Source: Thermus brockianus (lineage in GTDB: Bacteria > Deinococcota > Deinococci > Deinococcales > Thermaceae). Taken from it: DNA of 64,000 nt. A model generated the notes under the pieces. That model did not search any database. It was not told the origin of the DNA and saw nothing but the letters and a program-made list of their open reading frames with translations. Shown one piece after another: positions 26,263 to 37,554 of the stretch. A program made the translations under genes and the position numbers. The stretch lies in contig NZ_CP016312.1 in NCBI RefSeq assembly GCF_001880325.1, forward strand, positions 1,116,001-1,180,000, read 5' to 3'. Every line of letters starts with the position of its first letter. The first letter of the stretch is position 1.

Positions 26263-26823
26263 ATGCGAAGGTTAGCGGGTTGGGTACTTGGGCTTCTTGG
26301 GTGGCGTTACCACATGCCCCCGCCCCCAGGGGGGAGCTACGTGCTCATCGGGGCACCCCACACCTCCAACTGGGATTTCTTCATCGGAATCCTGGCCCTT
26401 TGGGCCTTGGGGATTCGGGCCCGGTGGCTCGGCAAGAAGGAGCTTTTCCGGCCCCCCTTGGGGTGGCTCTTGCGTTCCCTGGGGGGGATACCCGTGGACC
26501 GCTCTAGGCGGAGCAACCTGGTGGACCAGGTGGCGGAGGTCCTAAAGCGGGAAAACCTGGCTATCCTCATCACCCCTGAGGGCACCCGGGGGAAGGCCCC
26601 CTACTGGCGCACCGGCTTCTACTACATGGCCCTAAAGGCGGGGGTGCCCATTGCCCTGGGGTATGCCGATTTCCGCCGGAAGGAGGTGGGGATTGGGGGC
26701 TACCTTTACCCCACGGGGGACCTCAAGCGGGACTTCGCCGAGATCCGCGCCTTTTACCAGGACAAGGTGGGCCTGAGGCCGGAGAAACAGGGGCCCATCC
26801 GTATCCGGGAAGAGGTGGAATAA
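26263..26823 (+). CDS. 1-acyl-glycerol-3-phosphate acyltransferase-like protein
   Basis: 186 residues. The HX4D motif (GAPHTSNWD) and the phosphate-binding ITPEGTRGK segment identify the PlsC-like acyltransferase fold; the pattern GKKELFRPPLGWLLRSLGGIPVDRSRRSNLV is like a branch often labelled glycerol acyltransferase. Substrate undetermined. ATG 26263 is chosen because TATACT (26251-26256) precedes it by about 6 nt, the usual leaderless arrangement here; an upstream in-frame extension is rejected. Confidence 0.85.
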   Translation: MRRLAGWVLGLLGWRYHMPPPPGGSYVLIGAPHTSNWDFFIGILALWALGIRARWLGKKELFRPPLGWLLRSLGGIPVDRSRRSNLVDQVAEVLKRENLAILITPEGTRGKAPYWRTGFYYMALKAGVPIALGYADFRRKEVGIGGYLYPTGDLKRDFAEIRAFYQDKVGLRPEKQGPIRIREEVE

Positions 26824-26830
26824 CCGGGAC

Positions 26831-26858
26831 TTGCCTTCTACCACATCGCCCTTAGAAT
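26831..26858 (+). promoter_or_regulatory. Leaderless promoter of the DUF4870 gene
   Basis: TTGCCT (26831-26836), 16 nt, TAGAAT (26853-26858), then 6 nt to ATG 26865. Confidence 0.65.
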
Positions 26859-26864
26859 GGGCGT

Positions 26865-27230
26865 ATGGAACAACCCAACCCTATTGCGGATACGGAGCGG
26901 ACTTGGGCGGCGGTGGCGCACTTGGCGCCTTTGGTGGGCTATTTCGTTCTCATTGGCCAGATCCTGGTGCCCTTGGCCATCCTCCTTTGGGGGCCTAATA
27001 CCCCCTTTGTGCGGGCTCATGCCAAGGAGGCTTTAAACGGCCAGATTAGCTATACCCTGTATGGTCTTGCCTTGTTTCTGCTAGCCATTACGGTGGTTGG
27101 CTTGATCCTGGCAGTGCCGCTGGGCCTGGGGCTCGTGGTAGTGGCTTTATGGAATATGGTCCAGGGAGCCTTGGCGGCTGGGCGAGGAGAGATGTACCGC
27201 TACGTCCTCATTCTGCGCTTGGTGCCTTGA
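26865..27230 (+). CDS. DUF4870 (Tic20-like) membrane protein
   Basis: 121 residues with three to four hydrophobic segments: [86 protein letters not shown]. The F-V-R-x-H-A-K-E-A-L-N motif is characteristic of DUF4870. Function unknown. The end overlaps the convergent acpS by 23 nt. Confidence 0.88.
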   Translation: MEQPNPIADTERTWAAVAHLAPLVGYFVLIGQILVPLAILLWGPNTPFVRAHAKEALNGQISYTLYGLALFLLAITVVGLILAVPLGLGLVVVALWNMVQGALAAGRGEMYRYVLILRLVP

Positions 27231-27585
27231 CCTCTAGGACCACCACCGCCAAGGCCATGCCCCGCTCGTGGCTTAGGGTGAGGTGGGCGCGGAGGCCTTC
27301 CCTTTGGAGTTCGGCCTCGAGGCCCGGGGCAAACCGGAGCACGGGCCGCTTCCCCTCTAGCCCCACCCAAACCTCCCGCCAGGAAAGGGGCCTGGGCCAA
27401 CACTTCTGAAAGGCCTCCTTGGCGGCCAGGCGGGCGGCGAGGCTTGGGGCGGGGTCTTGGTGGGTGAGGGCGTAGGCGACCTCCTCCTCGGCGAAAAGCC
27501 GCTTTAAGGCCCTTTCCCCGTGGCGGTCAAGGAGCCTCCGCACCCGGGCAATCTCTACGAGATCGGCGCCCACGGCCCGGATCAC
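27208..27585 (-). CDS. acpS: Holo-[acyl-carrier-protein] synthase
   Basis: 125 residues. [15 protein letters not shown] with metal-binding Asp8 and [12 protein letters not shown] with Glu57 are the two AcpS signatures; [15 protein letters not shown] near the end matches the family. Transfers phosphopantetheine from CoA to acyl carrier protein. The start is GTG 27585. Confidence 0.95.
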   Translation of the reverse strand: MIRAVGADLVEIARVRRLLDRHGERALKRLFAEEEVAYALTHQDPAPSLAARLAAKEAFQKCWPRPLSWREVWVGLEGKRPVLRFAPGLEAELQREGLRAHLTLSHERGMALAVVVLEVKAPSAE

Positions 27586-27602
27586 GGGACCAGTCTACGG
27601 CC

Positions 27603-30018
<2,416 letters not shown>

Positions 30019-30041
<23 letters not shown>

Positions 30042-30573
30042 ACGCCCAAAGTTTCTCCACGATTTCCTCCACCACCTCCTCCACCTTGCGGTGGTCGGTG
30101 GACACGTGCACGTGGGCCTCTTGGTAAAGGGGGGCGCGGGCCTGCAGGAGGGTGCGGATGCGCTCCAGGGGGTTTTCCACCTGGAGGAGGGGCCTTTCCC
30201 CCGGCTTCCTGGTGGCCCGCTCCAGGATGGTTTCCGGGCTTGCCCAAAGGGCCACCACTGGGCCCCGGGCGAGGAGGAGGCTTCGGTTTTCCGGGTCCAC
30301 GAAGGTGCCCCCGCCCAGGGAAAGGATCAGGAAGTCCTTCGCCACCAGCTCCCGCACCGCCTCCTTCTCCATCCGGCGAAAGGCTTCCTCCCCTAGGTGG
30401 CGGAAGATGTCGGGGATGGAAAGCCCCGTGTGCCTTTCAATGTAGCGGTCCAGGTCTATGAAGTGGAGCATCAGGGCCCGGGCCAGCTCCCGCCCGATGC
30501 GGCTTTTCCCCACCCCCATGAAGCCGGTGAGGCTGATAAAGGTGGCGGGGCGGGGGACCTCGAGGCGGGCCAT
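30019..30573 (-). CDS. aroK: Shikimate kinase
   Basis: 184 residues. Walker A in ISLTGFMGVGKSRIGRELA, shikimate-binding FIDLDRYIERHTGLSIPDIFRHLGEEAFRRMEKEAV, and ILSLGGGTFVDPENRSLL; lid region RPLLQVENPLERIRTLLQAR. Phosphorylates shikimate. Located 16 nt after aroC and overlapping aroB. Confidence 0.96.
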
Positions 30574-30589
30574 GGGCCTATCCTACCCG

Positions 30590-31741
30590 CTAGTAGCGGA
30601 GGACCCGTTCCCGGTAGCGGGCCACTCGTTCCTGGATTTCCTCCAGTGTATCCCCGCCAAACTTCTCCAGGTAGGCCTGGGCCAAGACGATGGCGGAGAG
30701 GGCGCAGAGGATGACGCTGGCGGCGGGGACAGCCGTGGTGTCCGAGCGCTCGCGGGCGGCGTCTTTGGGCTCGTGGGTCACCACGTCCACCGTGGGAAGG
30801 GGGCGCATGAGGGTGGCGATGGGCTTAAGGGCCGCCCGGATGACCAGCTCTTCCCCCGTGGTCATGCCCCCCTCCAGGCCCCCGGCCCGGTTGGTGGTGC
30901 GATAGAAGCCCCGTTCTGGGCTCCAGTAGATGGCGTCGTGCACCTCCGAGCCCCGCTTCATGGCGTTCTCAAAGGCGGGGCCGATCTCCACCCCCTTGAC
31001 CGCCGGGATGGAGAGGGCCATCTGGGCCAGGCGGCCATCCAGCTTCCGGTCCCAGTGCACGTGGCTTCCGAGCCCGGGCACCAGGCCGCGGAAGCGGGCC
31101 TCAATGACCCCGCCCAGGGTGTCCCCTTCCGCCTTGGCCTGGTCAATGCGGCGGATCACCTCGGCCTCCGCCTCGGGGTCGGTCATGCGCACGGGGCTTT
31201 CCTCTATGCGGGGGACGAGTTCCCAGACGAAGGGAACCTGGCTCCACACCCCGGCCATCCCGGGCACGTAGCCCACCCCTTCCACCCCCAAAAGGGAAAG
31301 GAGCTTTAAGGCCACCGCCCCCACCGCCACCCGCATGGCGGTCTCCCGGGCGCTCGCCCTTTCCAGGACGTCCCGCAGGTCTTTGTGGCCGTACTTGATG
31401 CCCCCCGCCAGGTCGGCGTGGCCGGGGCGGGCGGCGGTAAGGGCCTTTTTGCGGGGCTCGTTTCCGGGGGCTGGGTCCATGATCTCCAGCCAGTTGCGGT
31501 GGTCGGCGTTCCGGATGGCCAGGGCCACCGGGGCCCCGGTGGTGCGCCCGGCCCGTACCCCGGCCCGGAACTCCACGCGGTCCGTTTCAATGACCATCCG
31601 CCGCCCCCGGCCGTAGCCCTGTTGCCGCTTGGCAAGCCAAGGGTTGATGTCCTCTTCCGTGAGGGGAAGCCCGGCGGGAAGCCCCTCAATGATGGCCAGA
31701 AGCTCGGGGCCGTGGGACTCGCCTGCTGTGAGAAACCTCAT
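30590..31741 (-). CDS. aroC: Chorismate synthase
   Basis: 383 residues. Signatures: MRFLTAGESHGPELLAIIEGLPAGLPL, RQQGYGRGRRMVIETDRVEFRAGVRAGRTTGAPVAL, RPGHADLAGGIKY, ASARETAMRVAVGAVA, SEVHDAIYW, GGLEGGMTTGEELVIRAALKPI. Final step to chorismate; needs reduced FMN. TACAAT (31753-31748) lies 6 nt before the ATG, so the mRNA is probably leaderless. Confidence 0.97.
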   Translation of the reverse strand: MRFLTAGESHGPELLAIIEGLPAGLPLTEEDINPWLAKRQQGYGRGRRMVIETDRVEFRAGVRAGRTTGAPVALAIRNADHRNWLEIMDPAPGNEPRKKALTAARPGHADLAGGIKYGHKDLRDVLERASARETAMRVAVGAVALKLLSLLGVEGVGYVPGMAGVWSQVPFVWELVPRIEESPVRMTDPEAEAEVIRRIDQAKAEGDTLGGVIEARFRGLVPGLGSHVHWDRKLDGRLAQMALSIPAVKGVEIGPAFENAMKRGSEVHDAIYWSPERGFYRTTNRAGGLEGGMTTGEELVIRAALKPIATLMRPLPTVDVVTHEPKDAARERSDTTAVPAASVILCALSAIVLAQAYLEKFGGDTLEEIQERVARYRERVLRY

Positions 31742-31756
31742 GGGGTCATTGTAAAG

Positions 31757-31780
31757 GGGTGGGGCCTTAGGGCCCCACCC
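31757..31780 (-). terminator. Hairpin terminator after pilQ
   Basis: A perfect 10-bp stem GGGTGGGGCC / GGCCCCACCC with a 4-nt loop lies 14 nt after the pilQ stop. The downstream T tract is short (CTTTAC) and also contributes to the aroC -10 box, so the hairpin both ends the pil operon and abuts the aro promoter. Confidence 0.65.
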
Positions 31781-31794
31781 GGGCCTTGGCGGTT

Positions 31795-34071
31795 TTAGGG
31801 ACGGTTGGCGGTCTCCCTTACGATATTGGCGGTTATGACCACCAGGAGTTCCTTCTCCGTGGTGTCCTGGCTACGCTGTTTGAAGAGTTCGCCGATAAGG
31901 GGAATATCCATGAGGAAGGGCACACCCTGTTGCGTCTGGTTGGTTTCCTGGGAGGTAAGCCCCCCTAGGACCACGGTCTGCCCGTCCCGCACCCGCAGGG
32001 TGGTGGTCACCACCTGCTTGGTAAACCGGTCCACATCCCCGTTCACGGGGTTGCGCTGGACGTTGCCGGAAACCTCGGCCTTGATGTTCAGGAGAATCTG
32101 CCCGTCGGCGGTGATCTGGGGAGTGGCCTCCACGATGATGCCGATGTCAAAGGGAACCCGTTCCTCCCGATCGTTCACCACACGGCGGATGAAGAAGGTT
32201 TCGCCCGATTGCAACCGTGCCGTTTGGTTGTTCAACACGAGCTGGTTTACATCCCTGAGGGCACGGGACAGGCCTTGTTTTTGTAGAGCATCTAGGGTCG
32301 CTATGATGTTCAGGCTGGCGAGGCTGCGGGTGCTGTCAAAGATCAACGACAGGCCAGAGCTCAGGATGCTCGCTACCACGTTGCCGCCGGAGATGGTGTT
32401 CCATCGGATTCCCAGGCTACGGCTCAGGTTGGACTGCACCTCTTGGATGCGCACCCTCAGGTTCACCTGGGGCACCGACTGGTCCAGCCGGGGGATGAGC
32501 CCCTCCACTAGGGCCAGATCCTCCTGGGTCCCGGTGACGATGAGGGTGTTGGTGCGCTCGTCCGCCACCACCGTGGCCGGGCGCCGGGTGGGGGTTTGCC
32601 CCTGCCCCTGGCCCTGGGCCTGGCTTTGGGCCTGGAGGGCCTCTTGGAGGACCTTGGCGAGCTCGCTGGCCTTGGCGTTGGAGAGCTGGTAAGCCCGTTG
32701 GAAGAGGGGAGGGCCCTGCTCGGGGGCCCGGTCAATCTGGGCGAGGAGGGTTTCCACCTCGGCCAGTTGCCTCTCCGTGCCCCGCACGGAGAGGACGGGT
32801 TGCCCCGGCACGGTCTGCACCACGATGCCTGGCACCTCCCGGGCCAGGAAGGGGGCCACCTTCTCGGCGTCGGCGAAGCGCAAGGGGTAAAGGCGCCTTT
32901 GCGTGGCCTCCTGGGTGGGGGCGGGGGCCTGCGGGGGCACGTCCACCGCCTTTAGGAGCTCGGCGAAGAGGGCCTGGTCGGCCTCACTGGCCTCCAGGAG
33001 TAGGGCTTTGGGGTTGCTGGGGATGCTTTCCAGGCGGGCCGTGGGAAGTTCCTTTTCCAGAAGGGGCTTTAGGCGCTCCTGGGCCTCGAGGAAGGTGAGG
33101 TTTTGTAGGGCGTAGACCCGGCGCACCTTGGCCGGGGGTTTGGGGACATCGGCGGCCTTGAGGAGCTCGGCCAGGCGGGCGTGGTCCTCCTCCGTGGCCA
33201 GGACAAGGGCCTTTTTGGGGTCCGTGGGCACCACGCTGATCTGGGCCCCGGGCACCTGGGCCTGGAGGAAGGCGAGGAGCTCGGGGAAGGTAGTGTGGGT
33301 TAGGGCGTAGGCCCGCTCCAGGCGGGGCTTGGGCTGGGCCAGGGCGGGAAGGGGCCGGAAGTCAATCCCCGCCCGTTGGAGGATATCGGAGAAGCGGGCG
33401 TGTTGCTCGGGGGTGGCCAGGACGGAGAGGATGGCCTTGAGACGCCCGGCCTCCTCCACCACGATCCAGTTCACGTTGAGCCCGGCGGCCTCCCGGGAGA
33501 GGAAGGGAAGGAGGTCGTTTTGGACCCAGGCTTTGGCGGATTCCACATTGGACACCACCTGGACTTGTCCCCCCTGGCTTTGGATGGCTTGGCGATAGGC
33601 AGCCTCGGGAATCCCCACCACATAAGGCCTGCGCTCCGCCGCCCCGGCGCGGCTTGGGGCGTCCACCAAGGCGGTGATCACCTGGGTGGGGGCCACCACC
33701 ACCACGTCCGGGGGCAGGAAGAGGTAGTCCAGGTTGAACTGGGCCCCGTAGGTGGCGAAGAGGAGGTCCCACACCTCCCGGAAGGGTTTGCCCTGGAAGT
33801 CCAGTTTCACGTTGGGCAAGGGGGGCTGGGCCTTGGCCGGGTCCCCGGAGGCGTCGTAGGCCCGGTAGATGAGGGGCTGAAGGCCCACGCTTTTGGCCAG
33901 GGCTTCCAGGACCACGTCCAGGGGCAAGGTGGCCCCGGCCCGCACCTGGCTCTCCGAAACCTTTAGGTCCACCCTGGCGGCGAAGCGGGGCTCGTCCGGA
34001 AGGCTCCCCGCCAGGGCAAAAAGGCTCAAGCTTCCCAAGGCCCAAATCAAGACCCAAACCAAGGGCTTCAT
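31795..34071 (-). CDS. pilQ: Secretin PilQ, outer-membrane channel of type IV pili and DNA uptake
   Basis: 758 residues from ATG 34071 (a GTG five codons earlier overlaps the pilW stop and is possible). Signal peptide at the N-terminus (KPLVWVLIWALGSLSLFALAG). Several repeated N domains of about 70 residues follow (AYALTHTTFPELLAFLQAQVPGAQISVVPTDPKKALVLATEEDHARLAELLKAADVP and similar). A Gln/Gly-rich linker (SQAQGQGQGQT) precedes the secretin domain (VPQVNLRVRIQEVQSNLSRSLGIRW ... VVLGGLTSQETNQTQQGVPFLMDIPLIGELFK). Thermus PilQ forms the ring needed for pili and natural transformation. Confidence 0.96.
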   Translation of the reverse strand: MKPLVWVLIWALGSLSLFALAGSLPDEPRFAARVDLKVSESQVRAGATLPLDVVLEALAKSVGLQPLIYRAYDASGDPAKAQPPLPNVKLDFQGKPFREVWDLLFATYGAQFNLDYLFLPPDVVVVAPTQVITALVDAPSRAGAAERRPYVVGIPEAAYRQAIQSQGGQVQVVSNVESAKAWVQNDLLPFLSREAAGLNVNWIVVEEAGRLKAILSVLATPEQHARFSDILQRAGIDFRPLPALAQPKPRLERAYALTHTTFPELLAFLQAQVPGAQISVVPTDPKKALVLATEEDHARLAELLKAADVPKPPAKVRRVYALQNLTFLEAQERLKPLLEKELPTARLESIPSNPKALLLEASEADQALFAELLKAVDVPPQAPAPTQEATQRRLYPLRFADAEKVAPFLAREVPGIVVQTVPGQPVLSVRGTERQLAEVETLLAQIDRAPEQGPPLFQRAYQLSNAKASELAKVLQEALQAQSQAQGQGQGQTPTRRPATVVADERTNTLIVTGTQEDLALVEGLIPRLDQSVPQVNLRVRIQEVQSNLSRSLGIRWNTISGGNVVASILSSGLSLIFDSTRSLASLNIIATLDALQKQGLSRALRDVNQLVLNNQTARLQSGETFFIRRVVNDREERVPFDIGIIVEATPQITADGQILLNIKAEVSGNVQRNPVNGDVDRFTKQVVTTTLRVRDGQTVVLGGLTSQETNQTQQGVPFLMDIPLIGELFKQRSQDTTEKELLVVITANIVRETANRP

Positions 34072-34082
34072 AAGGGTTCTTC

Positions 34083-35027
34083 TCACTGACCACCTCCCGC
34101 TTGCGCTTGCGAAACTGCCAGTTCTAACGTTTCCTCTTTCAGGGCTAAGGTGATGCGCTCGCCTTCTATACGGCGCACCACCGCCTCGGTCCCGGGGATG
34201 GGGCTACCCACAGGCAGGACCAGGTAGCCCTCCTTGCTCTCCAGGATGGCCACGCTTACCGGGCCCAAAAGGGTACCGGATAGCTTAAGCCCCTTTTCCT
34301 CCACCAGGGCCTCGAGGGGGGTCTTGGCGGGGCCCTCCGGGGCTTGGCCCGGCGTGGGCGGAGCCTCCTGGGAAGCTTGGGATAAAGGCGCTTCCACGAG
34401 GGCGGTGGGTGGGGCCGGGGCCACGCTGGCCTCCACCGGGGCTTGGGCTACCTGGGCCTTGGGGGTGGGGGTGAGCACCTTGGGGGCGGGAAGGGCCCCG
34501 GAGGTCCCGGGCAGGGGCCTTGGGGCGGTGGCCACCTGGGGCGTGGGCAAAGGGGTGCCCTGGCTCACGCGCACCGGGGCGCCCGTGGGCACCGGCTGGG
34601 GCCGGATGGCTGGGGTGGGGGTGGGCGAGGAGAGGGGCGGGGCCGCCGTGGCCGGAACCTCCACCACCAGGGGTACGAAGGGGTTAGGGGGTGGGGCTTC
34701 CTGTTTGGCTTGGGGCAGGGGGAGAGGGGTGGTCTCGGCTTTGATGGAGGCTTGGGGGGCGGTGGGCGCTGGGGAAGGGGTGGGCGGGGAGGGTTGGCTG
34801 GGGGCGGATTCGGCCAAAGGAGGGATGGGAGGGGCCTCGAGGGCCTTCGGCGTTTCCTCAGCGGGGGCTTGGGGCGTTTCCGCCGCCACCGGCGCCTGGG
34901 CGGGCAGGTAGAAGCCCACGTACCACAAGCTGATGGCCAGCACCAGGAGCAAACCCGCCAAGAGAAGTTTGGTGGACTGGGGCAGGTTTTGCCACGCCTG
35001 GGCGAGGCGCGCGAGGGTTTCCTTCAC
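34083..35027 (-). CDS. pilW: Pilus assembly/competence protein PilW (PilP-like position)
   Basis: 314 residues. A short cytoplasmic N-terminus, one membrane helix (LLLAGLLLVLAISLWYVGFYLP), then about 180 residues very rich in Pro and Ala (a periplasmic spacer), then a C-terminal beta domain (GLKLSGTLLGPVSVAILESKEGYLVLPVGSPIPGTEAVVRRIEGERITLALKEETLEL). In Thermus the gene between pilO and pilQ is called pilW and is required for secretin assembly. It overlaps pilO by 4 nt. Confidence 0.88.
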   Translation of the reverse strand: MKETLARLAQAWQNLPQSTKLLLAGLLLVLAISLWYVGFYLPAQAPVAAETPQAPAEETPKALEAPPIPPLAESAPSQPSPPTPSPAPTAPQASIKAETTPLPLPQAKQEAPPPNPFVPLVVEVPATAAPPLSSPTPTPAIRPQPVPTGAPVRVSQGTPLPTPQVATAPRPLPGTSGALPAPKVLTPTPKAQVAQAPVEASVAPAPPTALVEAPLSQASQEAPPTPGQAPEGPAKTPLEALVEEKGLKLSGTLLGPVSVAILESKEGYLVLPVGSPIPGTEAVVRRIEGERITLALKEETLELAVSQAQAGGGQ

Positions 35028-35632
35028 CGCTCACCTCCTTGGGTTGGCTGGCCCGAGGGCGCGCCCGTCTCTAGGTCCCTGGCCAGCATGTACAGGGTCA
35101 GGGTGAGGCTCGTGCTCAGGATGGGGTTTAGGTCCTGGCCCTGGACGCTCAGATTAATCCCGGAGAGGGAGCTAAAGCGGGAAAGGCCTTCTAGGCGCTT
35201 TAGATAGGCGTAGGTTTCGGGGAAGGGCGCCTCGAGGGACAGGGCTAGGTTCACCGCCCGCACCTCGGGCACGGGGGCCGAGGTGGGGGAGCGGGTGAAG
35301 GAGCGCACCGTTACCCCGCTCCGGAGGGCTTCGCCTAGGATCTCGTTCAGCACCTGGGCGAGCCGTTCCTCCCGGGGAAGCGCCCTTAGGAAGGCCTGGC
35401 GTTCGGCCTGGAGCGCCGCGATGGCCGCCCGGAGTTCCGGGAGGGCCCTTTGGGCCTGGCGCCCCCGGTCCCGCTCGGGGATTAGGGTCTGGATCTCCTG
35501 GCGCACCGTTTCCGTTTCCTGCCGTAGGGGGACGATGAGGAGGAAGTACCAAAGGAGGGCCACCACCACCGTAAGGGCGATGGCGATGAGGGCCCATTCC
35601 CGTTGTCCCAGCCTAGCGAGCACCTTGCTCAC
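35024..35632 (-). CDS. pilO: Type IV pilus inner-membrane protein PilO
   Basis: 202 residues. One N-terminal membrane helix (WALIAIALTVVVALLWYFLLIVPL), a coiled-coil (QETETVRQEIQTLIPERDRGRQAQRALPELRAAIAALQAERQAF), then a ferredoxin-like periplasmic domain (RSGVTVRSFTRSPTSAP, EAPFPETYAYLKRLEGLSRFSSLSGINLSVQG). Pairs with PilN in the alignment complex. Overlaps both neighbours. Confidence 0.93.
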   Translation of the reverse strand: MSKVLARLGQREWALIAIALTVVVALLWYFLLIVPLRQETETVRQEIQTLIPERDRGRQAQRALPELRAAIAALQAERQAFLRALPREERLAQVLNEILGEALRSGVTVRSFTRSPTSAPVPEVRAVNLALSLEAPFPETYAYLKRLEGLSRFSSLSGINLSVQGQDLNPILSTSLTLTLYMLARDLETGAPSGQPTQGGER

Positions 35633-36236
35633 CCCCCACTACGCCCACCCGGGCGCTGAAGGTGTAAAGCCCCCGGTTCTGGTCCAAGGATGCCCCCTGG
35701 AACTCTATGCCGAAGCGGGGCGAGGCTTCAAAGGCCTGGATGAAGCGCACCAAAGCCCCCTGGTTCAGGGCCTCCCCCTGAAGGGTGAACTCCACCCGCA
35801 CCTTCTTGCCGTCAAAGGCCCCGTTTTGCGCCTGCTGGGCCGCTTCCTCTTCCGTGAGGGCCCGGGTACCCACGGAGCGGAGCGCCACGGGGAAGCGCCC
35901 CCCTTCCCGGGGGATCTGGTTGATGAAGGTGGCCAGGTACTCGGACCAGGGGACGAAGTTCTTGCGCAGGCCCTCGCGGATGGCGAGCAGGGCCTCGAGG
36001 GCCTTCCTTTCTTGTTGCAGGCGGTTTTGCTCCTGGATGAAGGGCCTTAACGCCTCCACCTCGGCCCTAAGGGCGTCCCGCTCCTCCTTGGCCAAGGAAA
36101 GCTCGGTGTAGGCGGTGTAGTGGAGGAAGCCCAAGACCAGGAAGACCACCAGGGCGAAGAGGGCCGCCACCAGCCGCCACCAGCCGGGTTCCACCCGACG
36201 GCGCAGGTTCTTGGGCAGGAGGTTTAGCCTAATCAA
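35613..36236 (-). CDS. pilN: Type IV pilus inner-membrane protein PilN
   Basis: 207 residues. The cytoplasmic tail MIRLNLLPKNLRRR carries the conserved INLLP-type motif that binds PilM; then a membrane helix (LVAALFALVVFLVLGFLHYTAY), a coiled-coil, and a periplasmic domain. Overlaps pilM by 8 nt and pilO by 20 nt. Confidence 0.95.
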   Translation of the reverse strand: MIRLNLLPKNLRRRVEPGWWRLVAALFALVVFLVLGFLHYTAYTELSLAKEERDALRAEVEALRPFIQEQNRLQQERKALEALLAIREGLRKNFVPWSEYLATFINQIPREGGRFPVALRSVGTRALTEEEAAQQAQNGAFDGKKVRVEFTLQGEALNQGALVRFIQAFEASPRFGIEFQGASLDQNRGLYTFSARVGVVGGEQGAR

Positions 36237-37362
36237 GGGGACTCACCCCCCTCAAGGCCAGGCCCACGGGCACCATGAGCTCAGCCCCTGCTTCCCGCAG
36301 CTTCTCCAGGTCAAAGCGCTTGGGGTCTATCTGGACCCCGTTCCAAGGGTCGGGTACCAGGAAGTTGACCCCTAGGGTGTCGGTGAGCAAGGTGCTAAGC
36401 CCCCGTAGCCGGCTTCCCCCGCCATAGAGGTAACCCACCTCGGGCTGGATATCCCCGAGTTGCACCCGGAAGAACTCCAAACTACGGCGGATTTCCTGGG
36501 TCAGCTCCACCAGAACGGGCCGGATGGCGTCGTAGATGCGGGCGGGGCTATACCGCTCCCTTTCGGCATCAAAGTCCAGGAGGAGTTCCTCGTCCTCGGT
36601 GGGGATGGTGGCGAGGCCATAGGTGCGCTTGACGTCCTCGGCGGTGAGGAAGTCCAGGCCGAAGCTCTTGGCGATGGCCTCGGTGAAGTCCTTGCCCGAA
36701 AGGGTGAGGAGGCGCACCGCCAAGGGGCGGTCCCCCCGGGTGAGGACGAGGCTCGTGCTTTCCGCCCCGATTTCCACCGCCACCACGGTGCGGTCGGGCT
36801 CCCGGTTCAGCTCTTCCTCCAAAGGGTAAAGCCCGGCGAAGGGTTTGACATCCAGGACCACGGGGGTGAGCCCCGCTTCCCGCAGGGCCTCTATGAGGCT
36901 GGCCACGGCTTCCTGGCGTGCCGCCGCCACCATGACCTCCATCTGTTCCCCCTCGGCCACCTCCGCCAAAGGGTCCAGGGGAGCGAAGTCCAGGACGACC
37001 TCGTCAATGGGGAAGGGGATGTAGCGCTCCGCCTCCCATCGCACAGCTTCCTCCATCTCCTTGGGAGGCATCTTGGGCACCTGGAGGGTGCGCAGGATGA
37101 GGGCGGGATTGGGCACGGCGCTCACCACGTACCGCTTCTTAGTCCGGGCTTCGGCCAGGAGCTCGCGGATTTCCTGGGCCAAAGTACCGGGTTCCCGGAC
37201 CACGCCGTCCACCACGGTGCCAGGAGGAATGGAGCGGGTGGCGTAGGCCCTGAGCGTTGGGGGGTGGCCGGAAAGCTCCACCAGCTTGAGGCTGGAGGCC
37301 CCCACCTCGAGGCCCAACGCTTCCACCCGAGGTCTAAATAACTTGCTCAAACCCGAGAACAC
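36229..37362 (-). CDS. pilM: Actin-like pilus assembly ATPase PilM
   Basis: 377 residues. FtsA/actin fold: ALGLEVGASSLKLVELSG, VVDGVVREPGTLAQEIRELLAEA, VVAVEIGAESTSLVLTRGDRPLAVRLLTLSGKDFTEAIAKSFGLDFLTAEDVKRTYG, YLYGGGSRLRGLSTLLTDTLGVNF. First gene of pilM-N-O-W-Q, started by GTG 37362 behind AAGGAGGTG. Upstream, TTTCTC-N16-TATATA on the minus strand is a plausible promoter in an AT-rich gap. Confidence 0.95.
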   Translation of the reverse strand: MFSGLSKLFRPRVEALGLEVGASSLKLVELSGHPPTLRAYATRSIPPGTVVDGVVREPGTLAQEIRELLAEARTKKRYVVSAVPNPALILRTLQVPKMPPKEMEEAVRWEAERYIPFPIDEVVLDFAPLDPLAEVAEGEQMEVMVAAARQEAVASLIEALREAGLTPVVLDVKPFAGLYPLEEELNREPDRTVVAVEIGAESTSLVLTRGDRPLAVRLLTLSGKDFTEAIAKSFGLDFLTAEDVKRTYGLATIPTEDEELLLDFDAERERYSPARIYDAIRPVLVELTQEIRRSLEFFRVQLGDIQPEVGYLYGGGSRLRGLSTLLTDTLGVNFLVPDPWNGVQIDPKRFDLEKLREAGAELMVPVGLALRGVSPLD

Positions 37363-37515
37363 GGCACCTCCTTATCAAGTTTTGGGAAGGACCAAACTCG
37401 AGGTCATAAGCGAACCTGCCTTTAGTATATACTGCCCAGAGCAATTTGAGAAAGAAGCCCTCTGGGTACCTAGCCTTAGTTTAGATGTTCTCAACTATAA
37501 ATGTAAAACGCTTGA

Positions 37516-37538
37516 CCCTCCCCCTAAAGGGGGGAGGG
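37516..37538 (-). terminator. Hairpin after the homoisocitrate dehydrogenase gene
   Basis: A 9-bp stem CCCTCCCCC / GGGGG(G)AGGG around TAAA, 17 nt after the stop. The T-rich stretch behind it is weak (TCAAGCGTTTTACATTT), so it is a probable rather than certain terminator. Confidence 0.6.
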
Positions 37539-37554
37539 CTTTAGGCGCCGAAGA

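Noticed and set aside
34440-34900. Alternative plus-strand Gly/Ala-rich frames opposite pilW
   Set aside because: They are the complement of the Pro/Ala-rich PilW spacer and have no start signals.
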